Notes under the pieces: generated by a model
Told to the model about the DNA's origin: nothing
Databases searched by the model: none
The model's input: only the letters and a program-made list of their open reading frames with translations
Assembly (NCBI GenBank): GCA_004154925.1
Contig: QJNS01000012.1
Span: forward strand, 434,001-498,000
Source: Monosporascus cannonballus
Lineage: Eukaryota; Ascomycota; Sordariomycetes; Xylariales
DNA length: 64,000 nt
Direction: 5' to 3'
Position numbers and translations under genes: made by a program
Part shown: positions 51,372 through 63,397 of the stretch, piece by piece
How positions within the stretch are numbered: the stretch's first letter is position 1
How the letters are laid out: each line of letters starts with the position of its first letter

Positions 51372-51789
51372 TGTTACGACCTGACAGGCTCAGGTCTTGG
51401 GAAACGGTCAGCCTTGACCAAAACAGGACCCAAGTGGGTCAGAGCACGTGACTGGTGCTTAGTCAGGAACTACTGAGCACAACTGAGCGGTTACTTAGTT
51501 AAGCTCCGTTAAGCACAGTCGATTAACGCTGCTTAGCTAATAGTTATTAAATATGTAAAAAGGAGAAAAATATATAACTACGTTCATTTTATATAATGTA
51601 AATAACTTTAATTTGCAATACTTATTAATATTAATCGTTTGTAATTAATAATTCGTTACCCAAAACGTTTTTAATATTACGAAACGTAATACGTTATTAT
51701 ATTTATTACTTAAATTCCTACGATATTCCTATTAATATAAACCCGTTAACTTAAGGTTTAATAATTAGTTAAACCGCTTAACCGTTATA
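51372..51789 (+). repeat. E12 5' LTR, 418 bp
   Basis: The first ~190 bp (TGTTACGACCTGACAGGC onward) are essentially unmutated, while the last ~130 bp carry many C-to-T and G-to-A changes compared with the 3' LTR. The middle has repeated forms of GCTTAGC / GCTAAGC that can pair. No tRNA-complementary primer site could be recognised right after it. Confidence 0.92.
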
Positions 51790-51908
51790 CGTTATAAGCT
51801 TTTATTTAATAGTACCGTTAAATTCTGAGCAATATCGCCGACATTATATTTACTAGTAAGCAACCCGAACAGCCTATTTACCGGGTCCCTAAGGACCTTA
51901 ATACCGGA

Positions 51909-54900
51909 ATGGAATCCGAGGAGGAAAAAAAGCAATTTCGCCTTTTTCGAAAGGAAATTTTTCGACGCCTAGATACTATAAACGAACGTATCTTTCAGCT
52001 AAAACAAAACAAAAATAATCTTATTACGTTTTTCCAAATTGCCTATAAAAAACTTTAAAAAAAAAAGGTTTCCGAAATTAGAAAATCCTTTTAATTAAAC
52101 CAAATTATTTAGCTAAATTCCACTAAGGAACCAAAAAAAATTTTTAAACCCTTTAAGCCGGAACCTTTTAATAAAATTTCCATTAAATTATAATTATTTT
52201 TAACCTAATACCGAACATATTTTAAGTATTTTCCTATTCGATTTATTACGCTTATTTTATAAATTAAGTTCGCGGTTAAACAATTTACCGGAAACGCGGT
52301 TATTTGGTTTAAGCCGGCCATAAAAAAATACGTTACTTTGCCAGTCGAAAAACGAAACCCAAAAATAATACGAATTTATAATAATTACAAATAATTCAAA
52401 TAAATATTAACGAAAATATTCGGAATAATAAACGAAAAAATAAAAGCCGAAATGCAAATTTAATAATTATAATAAAAAAGATCGGTATCCAAATACGGTA
52501 GCATATTTATTTAATTAATATTTAAATTAAATTAAGGATAAAAAATATTAATAGTTAAGTTTTTCGACGGCCTGAAAAAAGAAATATAAAAAAAGCTTTT
52601 TAAATTAAACCAACCTAATTATCTGTTAAATTATATTATTATAACAGTTAAAATTAATAATTAATAATATATTTGGCGTACGAAAGGTATTAAGGGAAAG
52701 CATAATAACAAACTTCTGTATACGGTTAATATTAGCGCTTTTCGGCGTAATAATACTTTTTACGGCACTAAACCGGGCCTTATAAAATTAAAAGCCACCT
52801 ATAAGAAAAATTAAAGCCAGATTAAGTGCTATAATTACGAAAAAAAAAGGCATAAAGCCTATAAATACCTTTCGCCCAAAAAGTTACGAAAAAATAAATG
52901 GAAATTTATATCCGAAAAATAATCCAAAAGGAATTAAAAGAAAAAAGGTAAATTTATTAACATAATTCGACTTAAATATATACTAAGCCCCCCGTAATAA
53001 AAAATATAATAAGGGATGCAAAAAACTAAAAACCTAATTTAATAAATAATTAAGAAAAAACGGAATATTTTTAAAAAATAACTAAAAAAATATTAAGGTT
53101 AAACGGAAAAAATCTATCTTAGAACCTTTAATTAATACGGCAGGATATATATTATTTATTACAAACGATAAAACTATTTTACTTATAAAAAATGGAAATA
53201 ATATATTTATAATAAAATTACCCGAATATATTACGAAAGATTTGATTTTTTTAACAAAACGGGAAATAACAAAAATAACGAATAATAATATTGATACTTT
53301 CGATTTATAACCCCTAAAGATAATTTTTTTTAATTGGTTGTAACAGAAAATTAATTAAAAAAGAAATAATATCCGTAAAAAAACCTTTTTTATCATTATA
53401 AGTAATATAACCATTAAACGGAAAAAAAATTAATCCAACATATTATGGAAAAATATTACCAAAAAATTATTACGGACCTTTATTTTTAACTAATATTTAC
53501 TACAAATCTTAATAAATAACAAACCTTAAAAAAAATCTAATAATTTATATAAAACCTTTAATAAGAAAAAAATAAAATTTAATGGGAAATTATATGCTAT
53601 ATTAAGAAATAATTTACCCAGTAAAAAAAAAAATTTAACAAAATCAAAAATAATTAATATAATTCGAAAGTATAATACGCCGACAAAAACGCTAAATATA
53701 ATAATTTAACGCGTTATATAAAAAAATATAGATAAAGCTTAACAAATTCGAACAGGAATTAAAAAAAAAGGTTACTTATAAAAAAGTTACAAAATAACGA
53801 AATCCCGAGAAATTAAGATAAACTCTTAAAAAAAGTTTTAAACGTAACGATAAAAGCCGTCCATAACCTTATTACCTTGGATATACAAATCGGAACGTAT
53901 TGGTATACCGCAATAATAAATTACGGAACTTTAAGTAAAAATTATATTACACCGGATGTAATTAACGAATTTAAATTACCATAAAAATACAAATTAAAAC
54001 CTTATATAACGACGAATACCGAAAGTTAAGATTTCGCCTATAACAGCGGAAAAATCCTGCGCAAAATTAATTATTTCGAGATTTTTATTAAAAAACGATA
54101 TTAAATAATTAACTTTAATATCGTACTATTTGGGAATTACGATATAATCTTAAGAAAATTATGGATATATTAATACGGAATCTTAATTAACGGAAAAATT
54201 AGCTAAATAAAATTCGTTTTACCCTTTATTAATAAATAAAAAGAAAAAATAAAATCTTAATATTTAATCAAAAATAATAACGAATACAGGTATAAAGATA
54301 TAACAAATACCTTACTACTTAAAGGGACAAAACATAAAAAAAAATAGGTATCAAAAAAAAATACGACATATTATTACTACCATTAAAGCAAAGTTACGGC
54401 AATTAAATAACGATTTAAAATAATAGCCCCAAAAATCAGAAAATTTAATTAATATATTACCATAATATTACAAATATAAATAATTTTTCAAAAAGAAATT
54501 AAATACGAAATTATTAAAATATAACGAATAGGATTACGAAATTATTCTTAAAAAAGGTTCTTTAACGAAATTTTACCCCATTTATAACTTTAACGGAAAC
54601 GAATTATACGCCCTTAAAAAATACCTGGAAAATCGGTTACAAAAAAGATGGATTTAACCTTTAAAATCACTAATAAAATACTTAATATTTTTCGTACCAA
54701 AAAAAAATAAAAAATTACGATTTATAGTTAATTACCAATAATTAAACGAAATTATTATTAAAAATTAAATATTATTACCCCTAATTACAAAAATAAAAAA
54801 CCGATTTTATAAAATTAAATATAACCTTATCAAAATTAAAAAAGGATACGAATAAAAAATAACTTTTAAAATAAAATACGGATTATTTAAGTACTTAATT

Positions 54901-57222
54901 ACGTTAATAGGATTTACGAACATACCGGTAACCTTCTAACGAATAATAAATTATGTACTACGGAAATACCTTAACGTTTTTGTTATGTGTTACCTCGACG
55001 ATATTCTCATTTTTTCCGAGACAGAAAAGATATACGCAAAATACGTTCACCAAATTCTTTAAGCATTATAAAACGCCAAATTGTTAATTAATATAAAAAA
55101 AAGCTAATTCCATAAGCAAAAAATAAAATATTTAGGATATATTATCACTCTAGGACATATTAGGATAAATCCAAAGAAAATCGCTGTAATAATAAAATAA
55201 CAAACGCCAATAATAATTAAAGAAGTATAAATATTCTTTAGATTCGCCAACTATTATAAGAAATTTATTCAAAACTTTAACAAAATAACTATACCTTTAA
55301 TTAACCTTACTAAAAAAAAAGAATTTAAATAAATGTTAAAAATAAAAAAGGCGTTTCAGGAAATTAAGAATATAATTACTAGTAAATTAATATTAATTAT
55401 GTACGATTTAGCACGCCCCGTCGAGCTAAAAACCGATACTTCGGATTACGCGTTAGGCGCCGTAATCGGATAGCGGAATAATTAAGGCAAATTATACCTT
55501 ATTACATTTTTTTTATATAAATTAAAAAAAACCGAATTTAATTACGATATTCCAGATAAAAAGTTTATGGCTATTATTATGGTATTTTGCGAATTTAAGC
55601 ACTTCCTAAAAGGAAGTTTATATTAAGTCAAAGTTTATACGGATTATCAAAATTTTACCTAATTTACCATAACCAGAAAACTTACAAAACGATAATTACG
55701 ATACGCGGAAAAGTTGGCGAACTTCGACTTTGTTATCATCCATAAAAAAGGCGTAAAAAACGGCAAAACGGACGTTTTAAACAAATAACCAGATCTCGAA
55801 AAAAAACTGGTCAAAATTAGCTATATAATTTTCGATATTATTATAAAAGGATATTTACGCTTACGACAAATTGCAATAATTCGGGCAGTACCTTTAAATA
55901 TATATCAGAAAATCCAACAATATAATAACGGTTTCTTAAAAAACCAAAAAATAAATAAAGTACAAGTTTTAAAGAAATATTAAATAAATTTGGTACGAAA
56001 CATATACGAATATTAGCTATATAAATATCTAGGGATCCATAAAACCTTAAAACGATTTTAACGTATATATTCTTTTCCTAAAATAAAAACGATAATCCAA
56101 AAAGTACGACAACAATATAACCTTTATAATAAAGTTAAGGCATAATAACATAAGCCCTATAAAAAGTTATAACTATTATTAATCTTAAAAAAACTTTAGG
56201 ATTTAATTATTATAGATTTTATTATTAAATTTCCCTTATCCGAAAACCTAACGACAGGAATATATTACGATAGCATTTTCATTATCGTTAATCGATTTAC
56301 AAAGTTTTCTTATTTTTTATTTTACTATAAGGATATTAACGTAAAATAAATAACATATATTTTTTTCAAAAACGTTTTTAACATATACGGATTACCTTAT
56401 AAAATTATTTCAAATAAAAAAATTACGTTTATCTCAAAATTTTAGTAAGGTCTTATAACATAAATCGGCCTAAATCATAAATTATCCAATACATTCAGAC
56501 CCCAAACGGACGGACAAACAAAACGGTTAAACTAAACGTTAAAAACTTACTTACGATATTACATCAATTACGAACAAAATAATTGGGTTAAGAAATTACC
56601 TATTACTTAATTAACTTATAACATAAGCCACCACGAAAATATTAAAACAACTTTAACGTACGCAAATTTCAGTTTTATTCCAAAAGTTTACAAAAAAGTA
56701 CGCGACGACAATCTAATCAATATCAAAACAATCCTTACGTCGGAGCAGTTACGATAATTATATTAAAAAATAAAAACAAAACTAGAATTCGTACGGAATT
56801 AAATAAACAAATATTATAACGAAAAAAAGTTAAAAGGATTAACTTTCGAAAAGGGAAAAATGGTTTACCTTATTACCAAAAATATTTAAACAAAAAAACC
56901 TAGCAAAAAACTCGATTTCAAATATATTGGTCCATACAAAATCGTTAAGAAAATCTCAGAAAACAACTACCGGTTAAAACTGTTACTAAAAATTAAATTC
57001 CACCCAATTTTTTACGTTTCCTTATTCGAATTAACAACAAATATAATAAAAATACGTACGGCATAAAACGATATAGAAATAGAAAACAAATAAACATATA
57101 AAATAAAAAAAATCTTCGACATACGAAAACAAAACGGACTTACCCAATACCTAATCAAATAAAAAAAACACCTAAATTCCGAGAATTCCTGGGAACTAAC
57201 CAAAAACCTTATAAATACCTAG
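51909..57222 (+). pseudogene. E12 gag-pol pseudogene (Ty3/Gypsy with chromodomain)
   Basis: Gag begins with an intact ATG at 51909 and stays open for 49 codons (M-E-S-E-E-E-K-K-Q-F-R-L then charged helix) to a TAA at 52056 that is probably a former CAA. Protease lies about 53850-54060 (L-D-I-Q-I-G, then N-Y-G-T-L-S where D-S-G is expected). RT has F-V-P-K-K-N near 54690 and an intact Y-L-D-D-I-L-I-F-S at 54991-55017. RNase H is about 55400-55790. Integrase has I-D-F-I at about 56205 and I-V-N-R-F-T-K at about 56290. The C-terminal chromodomain (I-F-D-I-R-K-Q-N-G-L, then K-K-H-L-N-S-E-N-S-W-E) is about 57105-57222. The pol frame is uninterrupted by indels for 743 codons from YLDD to the stop. 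The polyprotein would assemble virus-like particles and carry out reverse transcription and integration. Confidence 0.88.
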
Positions 57223-57676
57223 CGCCTGTTAAAAAATTTTCACTAATAATGTCGGGAACGCCGGCGGTAAGGGCATCCTAGTCAATGGCCTCAAATGCGG
57301 AAAAAACAAACTAATCAAAGGATTCAGAAAGCAAAAAAAAGACAGCAACAAAGGCCTCCACGGAAACCTACTCCTGGTGCTTTTGCTTTTTTAGTTCTTC
57401 CAGGGATTGCAATTCTTACTAAACCATTTTTATACCTTTAGAACGAAAAAAAGCTTTTTGTTTACGTAAACGGATTAAACGAATAATGGCTTCGTTTATT
57501 TCTTGCTAATAACGTTTTTAAAGCTCCAAAAAACGCTTTTCGGCAAACGTCTCCTTACGTTCGAACCGCTGATTTTCGGCACGAATATTTTCCAGCGAAA
57601 AAAGCGGAACGCCGTTCCCGTCATAAAAGGAATTACGTTTTATGCAAACCTTATATTTTAAAACATTTTCCATCAT
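57209..57676 (-). pseudogene. E12 antisense gene, convergent with pol
   Basis: The minus-strand frame of 156 codons starts at ATG-ATG (57676), reads M-M-E-N-V-L-K-Y-K-V, then F-Y-D-G-N-G-V-P-L-F-S-L and a long charged region with R-L-I-R-L-R-K-Q-K and E-L-Q-S-L-E-E-L, and ends in an acidic/hydrophobic tail (D-A-L-T-A-G-V-P-D-I-I). It ends at 57209, overlapping the end of pol by 14 bp tail to tail. All in-frame stops are TAA or TAG, none TGA, as expected from CAA/CAG. Several are Gln in the E3 copy, and E3 has stops where this copy keeps Gln. It would be a small coiled-coil protein of unknown function, transcribed from the 3' LTR side. Confidence 0.7.
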
Positions 57677-57870
57677 TTCGCATTTTTACCCTTTAAAGAA
57701 ACATAAAAAATACGGCATAATTTCGAAACTAAATTTTTCAAAAATAAAAAAAAGGTTCTAATAACGAACGGTCGAAAAAAAATCCTAATAACGAAATTTA
57801 ATAACGCGATTAAACATTACAAAGAAAAAATAATACTTACAGAAAAAAAATCTTCCGGGCGAAAATTTAT

Positions 57871-57884
57871 AAAAGGAAAAATTA
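57871..57884 (+). promoter_or_regulatory. E12 polypurine tract
   Basis: AAAAGGAAAAATTA abuts the 3' LTR start. The equivalent in E11 (63049-63062) ends AAGGATCG, and the complement of E3 1219-1236 ends GGGGAGATCG, so the original was a purine run followed by ATCG before TGTTA. Confidence 0.6.
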
Positions 57885-58302
57885 TGTTACGACCTAATAA
57901 GCTTAAGTCTCGGGAAACAATTAGCCTTAACCAAAACAGGACCCAAGTAGGTTAAAGCATATAATTAATGTTCAGTCAGGAATTACTAAGCATAACTAAG
58001 CGGTTGTTTAATTAAGCTCCGCTAAGTATAATCGATTAACGCTGCTTAGCTAATAATTATTAAGTACGTAAAAAAAAAATATATATATAACTACGTTTAT
58101 TTTATATAATATAAATAACTTTAGCTTGCAATACTTATTAATATTAATCGTTTGTAATTAACAGTTTGTTACTTAAAACGCCCTTGGTATTACGAGACGT
58201 AATACGTTACTGTATCCATTACTCAGATTCCCACGATACTCCTGCCAACATAAACCCGTCGACTTAAGGTTTAATAGTTGGTTAAACCGCCTAGCCGTCA
58301 CA
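57885..58302 (+). repeat. E12 3' LTR, 418 bp
   Basis: The damage mirrors the 5' LTR: the inner start (TGTTACGACCTAATAAGC) is mutated, whereas the last ~120 bp to GCCTAGCCGTCACA are clean, with GAGACGTAATACG and CCTGCCAACATAAACC intact. Confidence 0.92.
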
Positions 58303-61300
58303 CGATACGGCAAAATGCATATTATATATTGTCGATAACGAAAATATTCCGATTACGAAAAATGGAAGTAATATATTTACGAACGGATTACTCGTATATA
58401 TTACGAAAAATTTAACTTTTTAAACCGTATCGGAAGTAACAAAAACAATAAATAATAATTTCGATATTTTCGATCCATAACCCCAAAAGATATTTAATAG
58501 CTGGCCGAAACAGAAGGCTAGCCCGAAAAAAAATAATGTCCGCAAAAAAGCCCTTTTTGTTATTTTTAATAATATAATTATTAAACGAAAAAAAATTCTT
58601 ATTTTAATATATAATTGAAAAATATTGCTAGAAAATTATTACAGATTTCCATTTTTAATTAGCATTTATTCTAAACTTTTACAAAAAAAAGCAATTAAGG
58701 AAGAAATATCGTAATTTCCAAACGAACTCTGGAACAATAATTAAAACGACGTATAATGGGATATAATTAAAATATAAGAAAATATTTTAGCAAAATTAAA
58801 AATATTTTAGCAAAATTAAAAATAATTGATACAATTAAAAGGAACATTACGCCGGCAATAATAACAAATATAACACCTTAATGCGCTAAACGTAAAAATA
58901 CAAATAAAGCTCGATAAACTCAAATAAAGGTTTAAAAAAAGGTTAACTATAAAAAGTCGCAAAATAACGAAACTTAAAGAAGTTAAAGGAAATTCTTAAA
59001 AAGAGCTTTAAACGTAATAATAAGAACCGTTAATAACCTTATTATTTTGGATATACGAATCAGAACGTATTGGTATATTATAATAATGGATTACAGAGCT
59101 TTACGTGGGAATTATATTATATTTAACGTAATTAATAAACTTAAATTATTATAGAGATATAAATTAAAATCTTATATAACGACAAATACCGAAAGTTAGA
59201 AATTCGTTTACAATAACGAAAAAACTATACCCAAAATTCATAATTTCGAAATTTTTATTTAAGGACGATATCAGATAATTAATTTCGATATTGTTTTATT
59301 TAGGAATTACGATATAATTTTAAGATTATTATAAATACGTTAATCCGAAATTTTGATTAATAAAATAATTAGCTAGATAAAGTTCGGTTTATCTTTATTA
59401 ATAAATAAAAAAATTAAGATGTTAATATTTAATCGGAAATGGCGACGAATGCAAGTATAAGAATACGAGAGAAACTTTATTATTTAAAGGGATAAAATAT
59501 AAGAAAAAGAATAAGTATTAAAAAATACGACGTTTCGTTGTAATTATTATTAAAACGAAACTAAAGTAATTAAATAACTATTTAAAATAATAGCCTTAAA
59601 AATTAGAAACTTTTCTTAATATGTTATTGCAATATTATAAATATAAGCAGCTTTTTAAAAAGGAACTTAATACGAAATTATCGGAACATAACGAATAAAA
59701 TTATAAGATAATCCTTAAAAAGGATTTTCGACGAAGTTTTACCTTATTTATAATTTTAACGGAGACGAATTACGTATTTTCAAAGATTACCTGGAAAATC
59801 GGTTATAAAAAAATAAATTCGATTATCGAAATTACCGGTAAAATACCTTGTGTTTTTTATACCAAAAAAACGAAAAATTGCGATTTATAATTAATTATCG
59901 ATAACTAAATAATATCGTTATTAAAATTCGAATATTATTATCCTTAATTATAAAAATAAAAAACTAATTTTATAAAATTAAATAATTTATAATATTTTAT
60001 TTTAAAAATAAATATAATCTTATTAAGATTAAAAAAGAATACGAATAAAAAAAACTTTTAAAACAAAATACGGATTATTTAAGTATTTAATTATATTAAT
60101 AGGATTTACTAACGTACCAATAATTGTTTAACGAATGGTTAATTATATATTACGAAAATATCTCGATATTTTCGTCGTTTACTATCTCGACGACATTTTT
60201 ATTTTTTCCGAAATAAAAAAAACATGCGCAAAATACGTTTATAAAGTTTTTTAAACTTTATAAAACGTAAAATTATTGATTAACGTAAAAAAAATAATTT
60301 ACGTATAAGAAATGAAATATCTGAAATATATTATTACTCTAGGACATATTAAAATAATTCTTAAAAAAATCGTTATAATGATAAAATAACAAATATTAAC
60401 AACGGTTAAGGAAGTACAAATATTCCTTAAATTCGTTAATTATTATTAAAAATTTATTCGAAATTTTAGCAAAATAACTATACCTTTAATAAATTTTACG
60501 AAAAAATTTTTTAAACAAACGCCAGATACGGAAAAATCATTTTAAGATATTAAGGATACGATTACCAACGAACTAGTACTAATTATATACAATCTAACCC
60601 GTTTTGTTAAATTAAAAACCAATATTTCAGATTATACGTTAAACGTAATAATCGGATAACGAAATAATCTAGGCAAATTGCACCTTATTATATTCTTTTT
60701 ATATAAATTAAAAAGAAATTAACTTAATTACAGTATTTCAAGTAAAGAATTTATAGTTATTACTATGGTATTCCGAGAATTTAAGCATTTTCTAAATGGA
60801 AACTAATATTAGGTTAAGATTTATACGGATTATCAAAATTTTACCCGATTTATTATAACTAAGAAATTTACAAAATAATAATTTCGTTATGCGGAAAAAT
60901 TAACGAACTTTGGTTTCGTTATTATATATAAAAAAGGCTTAAAAATAGCAAAGCAGATACCTTAAATAAACGACCGGACTTCGAAAAAAAACGACCAGAT
61001 TTCGAAAAGAAATTGGCTAAAATTAACCATATAATTTTCGACATTATCAATAAAGAATATTTACGCCCGCGATAAATTACGATAATTCGAATAATACCTT
61101 TCGATATATACCAGAAGATTTAGCAGTATAACGACAGTTTCCCAAAAAACTGAAAAATAAATAAGATATAAATTTTAAAAGAATATTAAGAGGATTTAAT
61201 ACGAAAAATATACGAATCTCAGTTATATAAATATTCAAGGATTTATAAAACTTTAAAACGGCTTTAACGTATATATTTTTTTCTTAAAATGAAATTAATA

Positions 61301-62426
61301 ATATAAAAAATCATACGGCAATACAATATTTGCGCCAAAACGAAAACTTAACGACATAAGCCATACGAAAAATTACAACTATGATTAATCGCAAAACGAC
61401 CATAATATTTAATTATATGCGATTTTATTACTAAATTTCCTATATTAAAAGATTTAATTATAAAAGTATATTATACCAGGATTTTGGTAATCGTTAATCG
61501 ATTTACGAAATTTTCCTATTTTTTACCATATTATAAGAACATAAATGCCGAATAAATGGCATATATTTTCTTTAAATATATTTTTAATATATACGAATTA
61601 TTAATGGAAATTATTTCAAATAAAGAATTAATATTTATATCAAATTTCTAGCCAAATTTAATAATATAAATCGGCTTAAATTATAAGTTATCTAATATAT
61701 TTAAACCTTAAATAAATAAATAAATAAAATGGATAAATTAAAATTTAAAACTTTTTTTGCGATACTATATTAATTACTAATAAAATAATTAAATTGAAAA
61801 ATTATTATTTATATTATTATCTTATAATATTAATTATTATAAAAGTATTAAAGCAATATTAATAAACGCATATTTTGGTTTTGTTCTAAAAGTTTATAAA
61901 AAATACGTAATTTAATTTAACTAATATTAAAATAATTTTTACGTTAAAATAATTACGATAATTATATTAGGAAATAAAAATAAAACTGAAATTCGTACGT
62001 AACCAAATACATATATATTATAATTAGAAAAGGTTAAAAAACAATTAAATTTCGAAAAAGGGGAAATTTTTTTTATTACAAAAAATATTTAAATAGATTT
62101 GATAAAAAACATGATTTTAAATATATCGGTCCATATAAAATTGCTTAAAAAATCTTAAAAAGGAATTATTACTTGAAACTTTTACCGAAAATTAAATTCT
62201 ATTTGATTTTTTACGTTTTTTATTCGAATTAGAAATAAATATAATTAAAATATATACGGTACAAAATAATATGGAAACAAAAAACGAATAAGTATATAAA
62301 GTAAAGAAAATTTTCGACATACGAAAACAAAACGGATTTACCTAGTACCTAATTAATTAAAAAAAGTACCCGGATTTTAAAAATATCTGAAAACCCGCCA
62401 AAAATCTTATTAACGCCTAACGCCTA

Positions 62427-62990
62427 TTAAAGAACGTTTACCAATAACGTTAAGGTTAGCAAAGTTAAAGGTCCCCCAATTAATAAACGATTAATCGATA
62501 GATTCGAGGTTAGATTAATCGAAAGGCGGAACGGCTTTTGCTGGTATGGCCTTAGCGACCTCTAGTTCGACTTTTTTTTTGATATTTTAACTTATTTAAT
62601 TCCTCTGGGGACCGAAATTTGCAAAATAGCATACGTGTTATACGATCGGCCCATAATTTCTTTTATTTTCGAAGCCGACGAACTTTAGCTGACGCCTATT
62701 CCGTTTTTCTTTTTAATTTTCTCAAGTTCTGTTTTAATCTTAAGATGGTTAAAAACGAGCTTTTCTAGCTGGGAAGTGGAAAAACCGTTAGCGTTATAAA
62801 GGCCTTGGTTCTGCATTATGTACTTTTTATACCAGGAGAAATCCGACGAAAAAGTACGATAAGATAATAATCCGTAACGACCATAATATAAATATATAAG
62901 TATATCCGTAGCTCGAAAAGTAATAAGCTTAAGTAAGTTATTTCGTTCTTTCGTTTTTCTGTCAATTGGTTTTTTAATACAACTCGACAT
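62427..62990 (-). pseudogene. E11 antisense gene, N-terminal 101 codons open
   Basis: The minus-strand frame of 188 codons starts M-S-S-C-I-K-K-P-I-D at 62990. It is open for 101 codons to a TAA at 62685, then continues with two more in-frame TAA/TAG (Gln-type) stops to a final TAA at 62427, 6 bp beyond the pol stop. The N-terminal half has a spaced Tyr pattern (Y-x2-Y-x6-Y, TAT/TAC codons) that G-to-A mutation could derive from Cys (C-x2-C-x6-C), followed by a Leu/Glu/Lys-rich helix (L-E-K-L-V, K-T-E-L-E-K-I-K-K-K). It is not similar in sequence to the E12 antisense product but holds the same place and orientation. Function unknown. The intact length in such damaged DNA is notable. Confidence 0.65.
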
Positions 62991-63048
62991 AAAAATAAAA
63001 GAAAAATTTACAAAAACGAAGAAAAAAGTTTTTAGGACGAAAATTTTA

Positions 63049-63062
63049 GAAAAAAAGGATCG
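63049..63062 (+). promoter_or_regulatory. E11 polypurine tract
   Basis: A purine run ending AAAAAAGGATCG lies directly before the 3' LTR start TGTTATAAC, the position expected for the plus-strand primer. Confidence 0.6.
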
Positions 63063-63397
63063 TGTTATAACTTAATAAGTTGCGGCTGCGGGAAACGGTT
63101 GTAATAAGAAAATAATTAAGCCATGTGGGTCAAGTTACGTAATGGCTCGATAGGATCTATTATAAAGCCCATAAAGCCAGGCTTAATAACATTAAAAGAA
63201 CCAAATATAATACGCTTATTATTTTCATAGTCTAAATAACATCAGCTTATAATACAACATCGTTACCTAAGACATACTTGGCATTACGAGACGTAACACG
63301 ATTACTATATCTATTGCTCAGTTTCCCATAATACTTCTGCCAACATAAACCCGTACAATTAAGGTTTAATAGTTGGTTAAACCGCCTAGCCGTCACA
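63063..63397 (+). repeat. E11 3' LTR, 335 bp
   Basis: The inner start is mutated (TGTTATAACTTAATAAG), while the outer half through GCCTAGCCGTCACA is clean, mirroring the 5' LTR. The antisense gene starts only 72 bp inside it, so its promoter would lie here. Confidence 0.9.

Larger units (their letters stand above)
51372..58302 (+). mobile_element. E12, best-preserved full-length Gypsy element, 6931 bp
   Basis: Two 418-bp LTRs (51372-51789 and 57885-58302) and a perfect CGATA duplication (51367-51371 and 58303-58307). The host sequence on either side rejoins to a stretch that E12 itself carries near 53130-53170, proving insertion into a relative. It is the innermost and youngest of the nested set at the right. 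It carries gag-pol and an antisense gene, all broken by RIP. Confidence 0.95.
50183..62420 (+). pseudogene. E11 gag-pol pseudogene, split by E12 at 51372-58302
   Basis: The gag start at 50183 has ATG turned to ATA, followed by a basic/acidic helix with F-R-E-E-V-F-R-R-L-E-T-I-N-E-R like E12. E12 is inserted in late gag. After it, a possible nucleocapsid Cys cluster lies near 58340, protease about 59030-59240, and RT with an intact Y-L-D-D-I-F-I-F-S at 60183-60209. RNase H is about 60600-60900, integrase with T-D-F-I- and V-N-R-F-T-K-like stretches about 61420-61520, and a chromodomain (I-F-D-I-R-K-Q-N-G) about 62305-62415 ending in L-I-N-A-stop. The RT-to-stop distance is 745 codons in frame. 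Stops are nearly all TAA/TAG. Chromodomains guide such elements to heterochromatin in related families. Confidence 0.85.
49730..63397 (+). mobile_element. E11, full-length plus-strand Gypsy element containing E12
   Basis: LTRs 49730-50063 and 63063-63397 (334 and 335 bp) are flanked by a perfect TTTTC duplication (49725-49729 and 63398-63402). Removing E12 and its 5-bp duplication leaves 6.7 kb: gag-pol 50183-62420 and an antisense gene 62427-62990. The LTR is a different subfamily from E12 (335 versus 418 bp), but both ends are alike. It is inserted in the post-pol region of E10. Confidence 0.92.

Noticed and set aside
57012..57203. 63-codon minus-strand open frame
   Set aside because: It is the complement of the E12 chromodomain, in a frame other than the proposed antisense gene.
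50183..60183. Conserved +1 frame offset between gag start and the RT motif
   Set aside because: E2, E8, E9, E11 and E12 all give remainder 1 for the distance, which hints at +1 frameshifting, but E3 gives 2 and an intermediate marker in late gag has different remainders in E2, E11 and E12. Indels make the agreement unreliable by eye.
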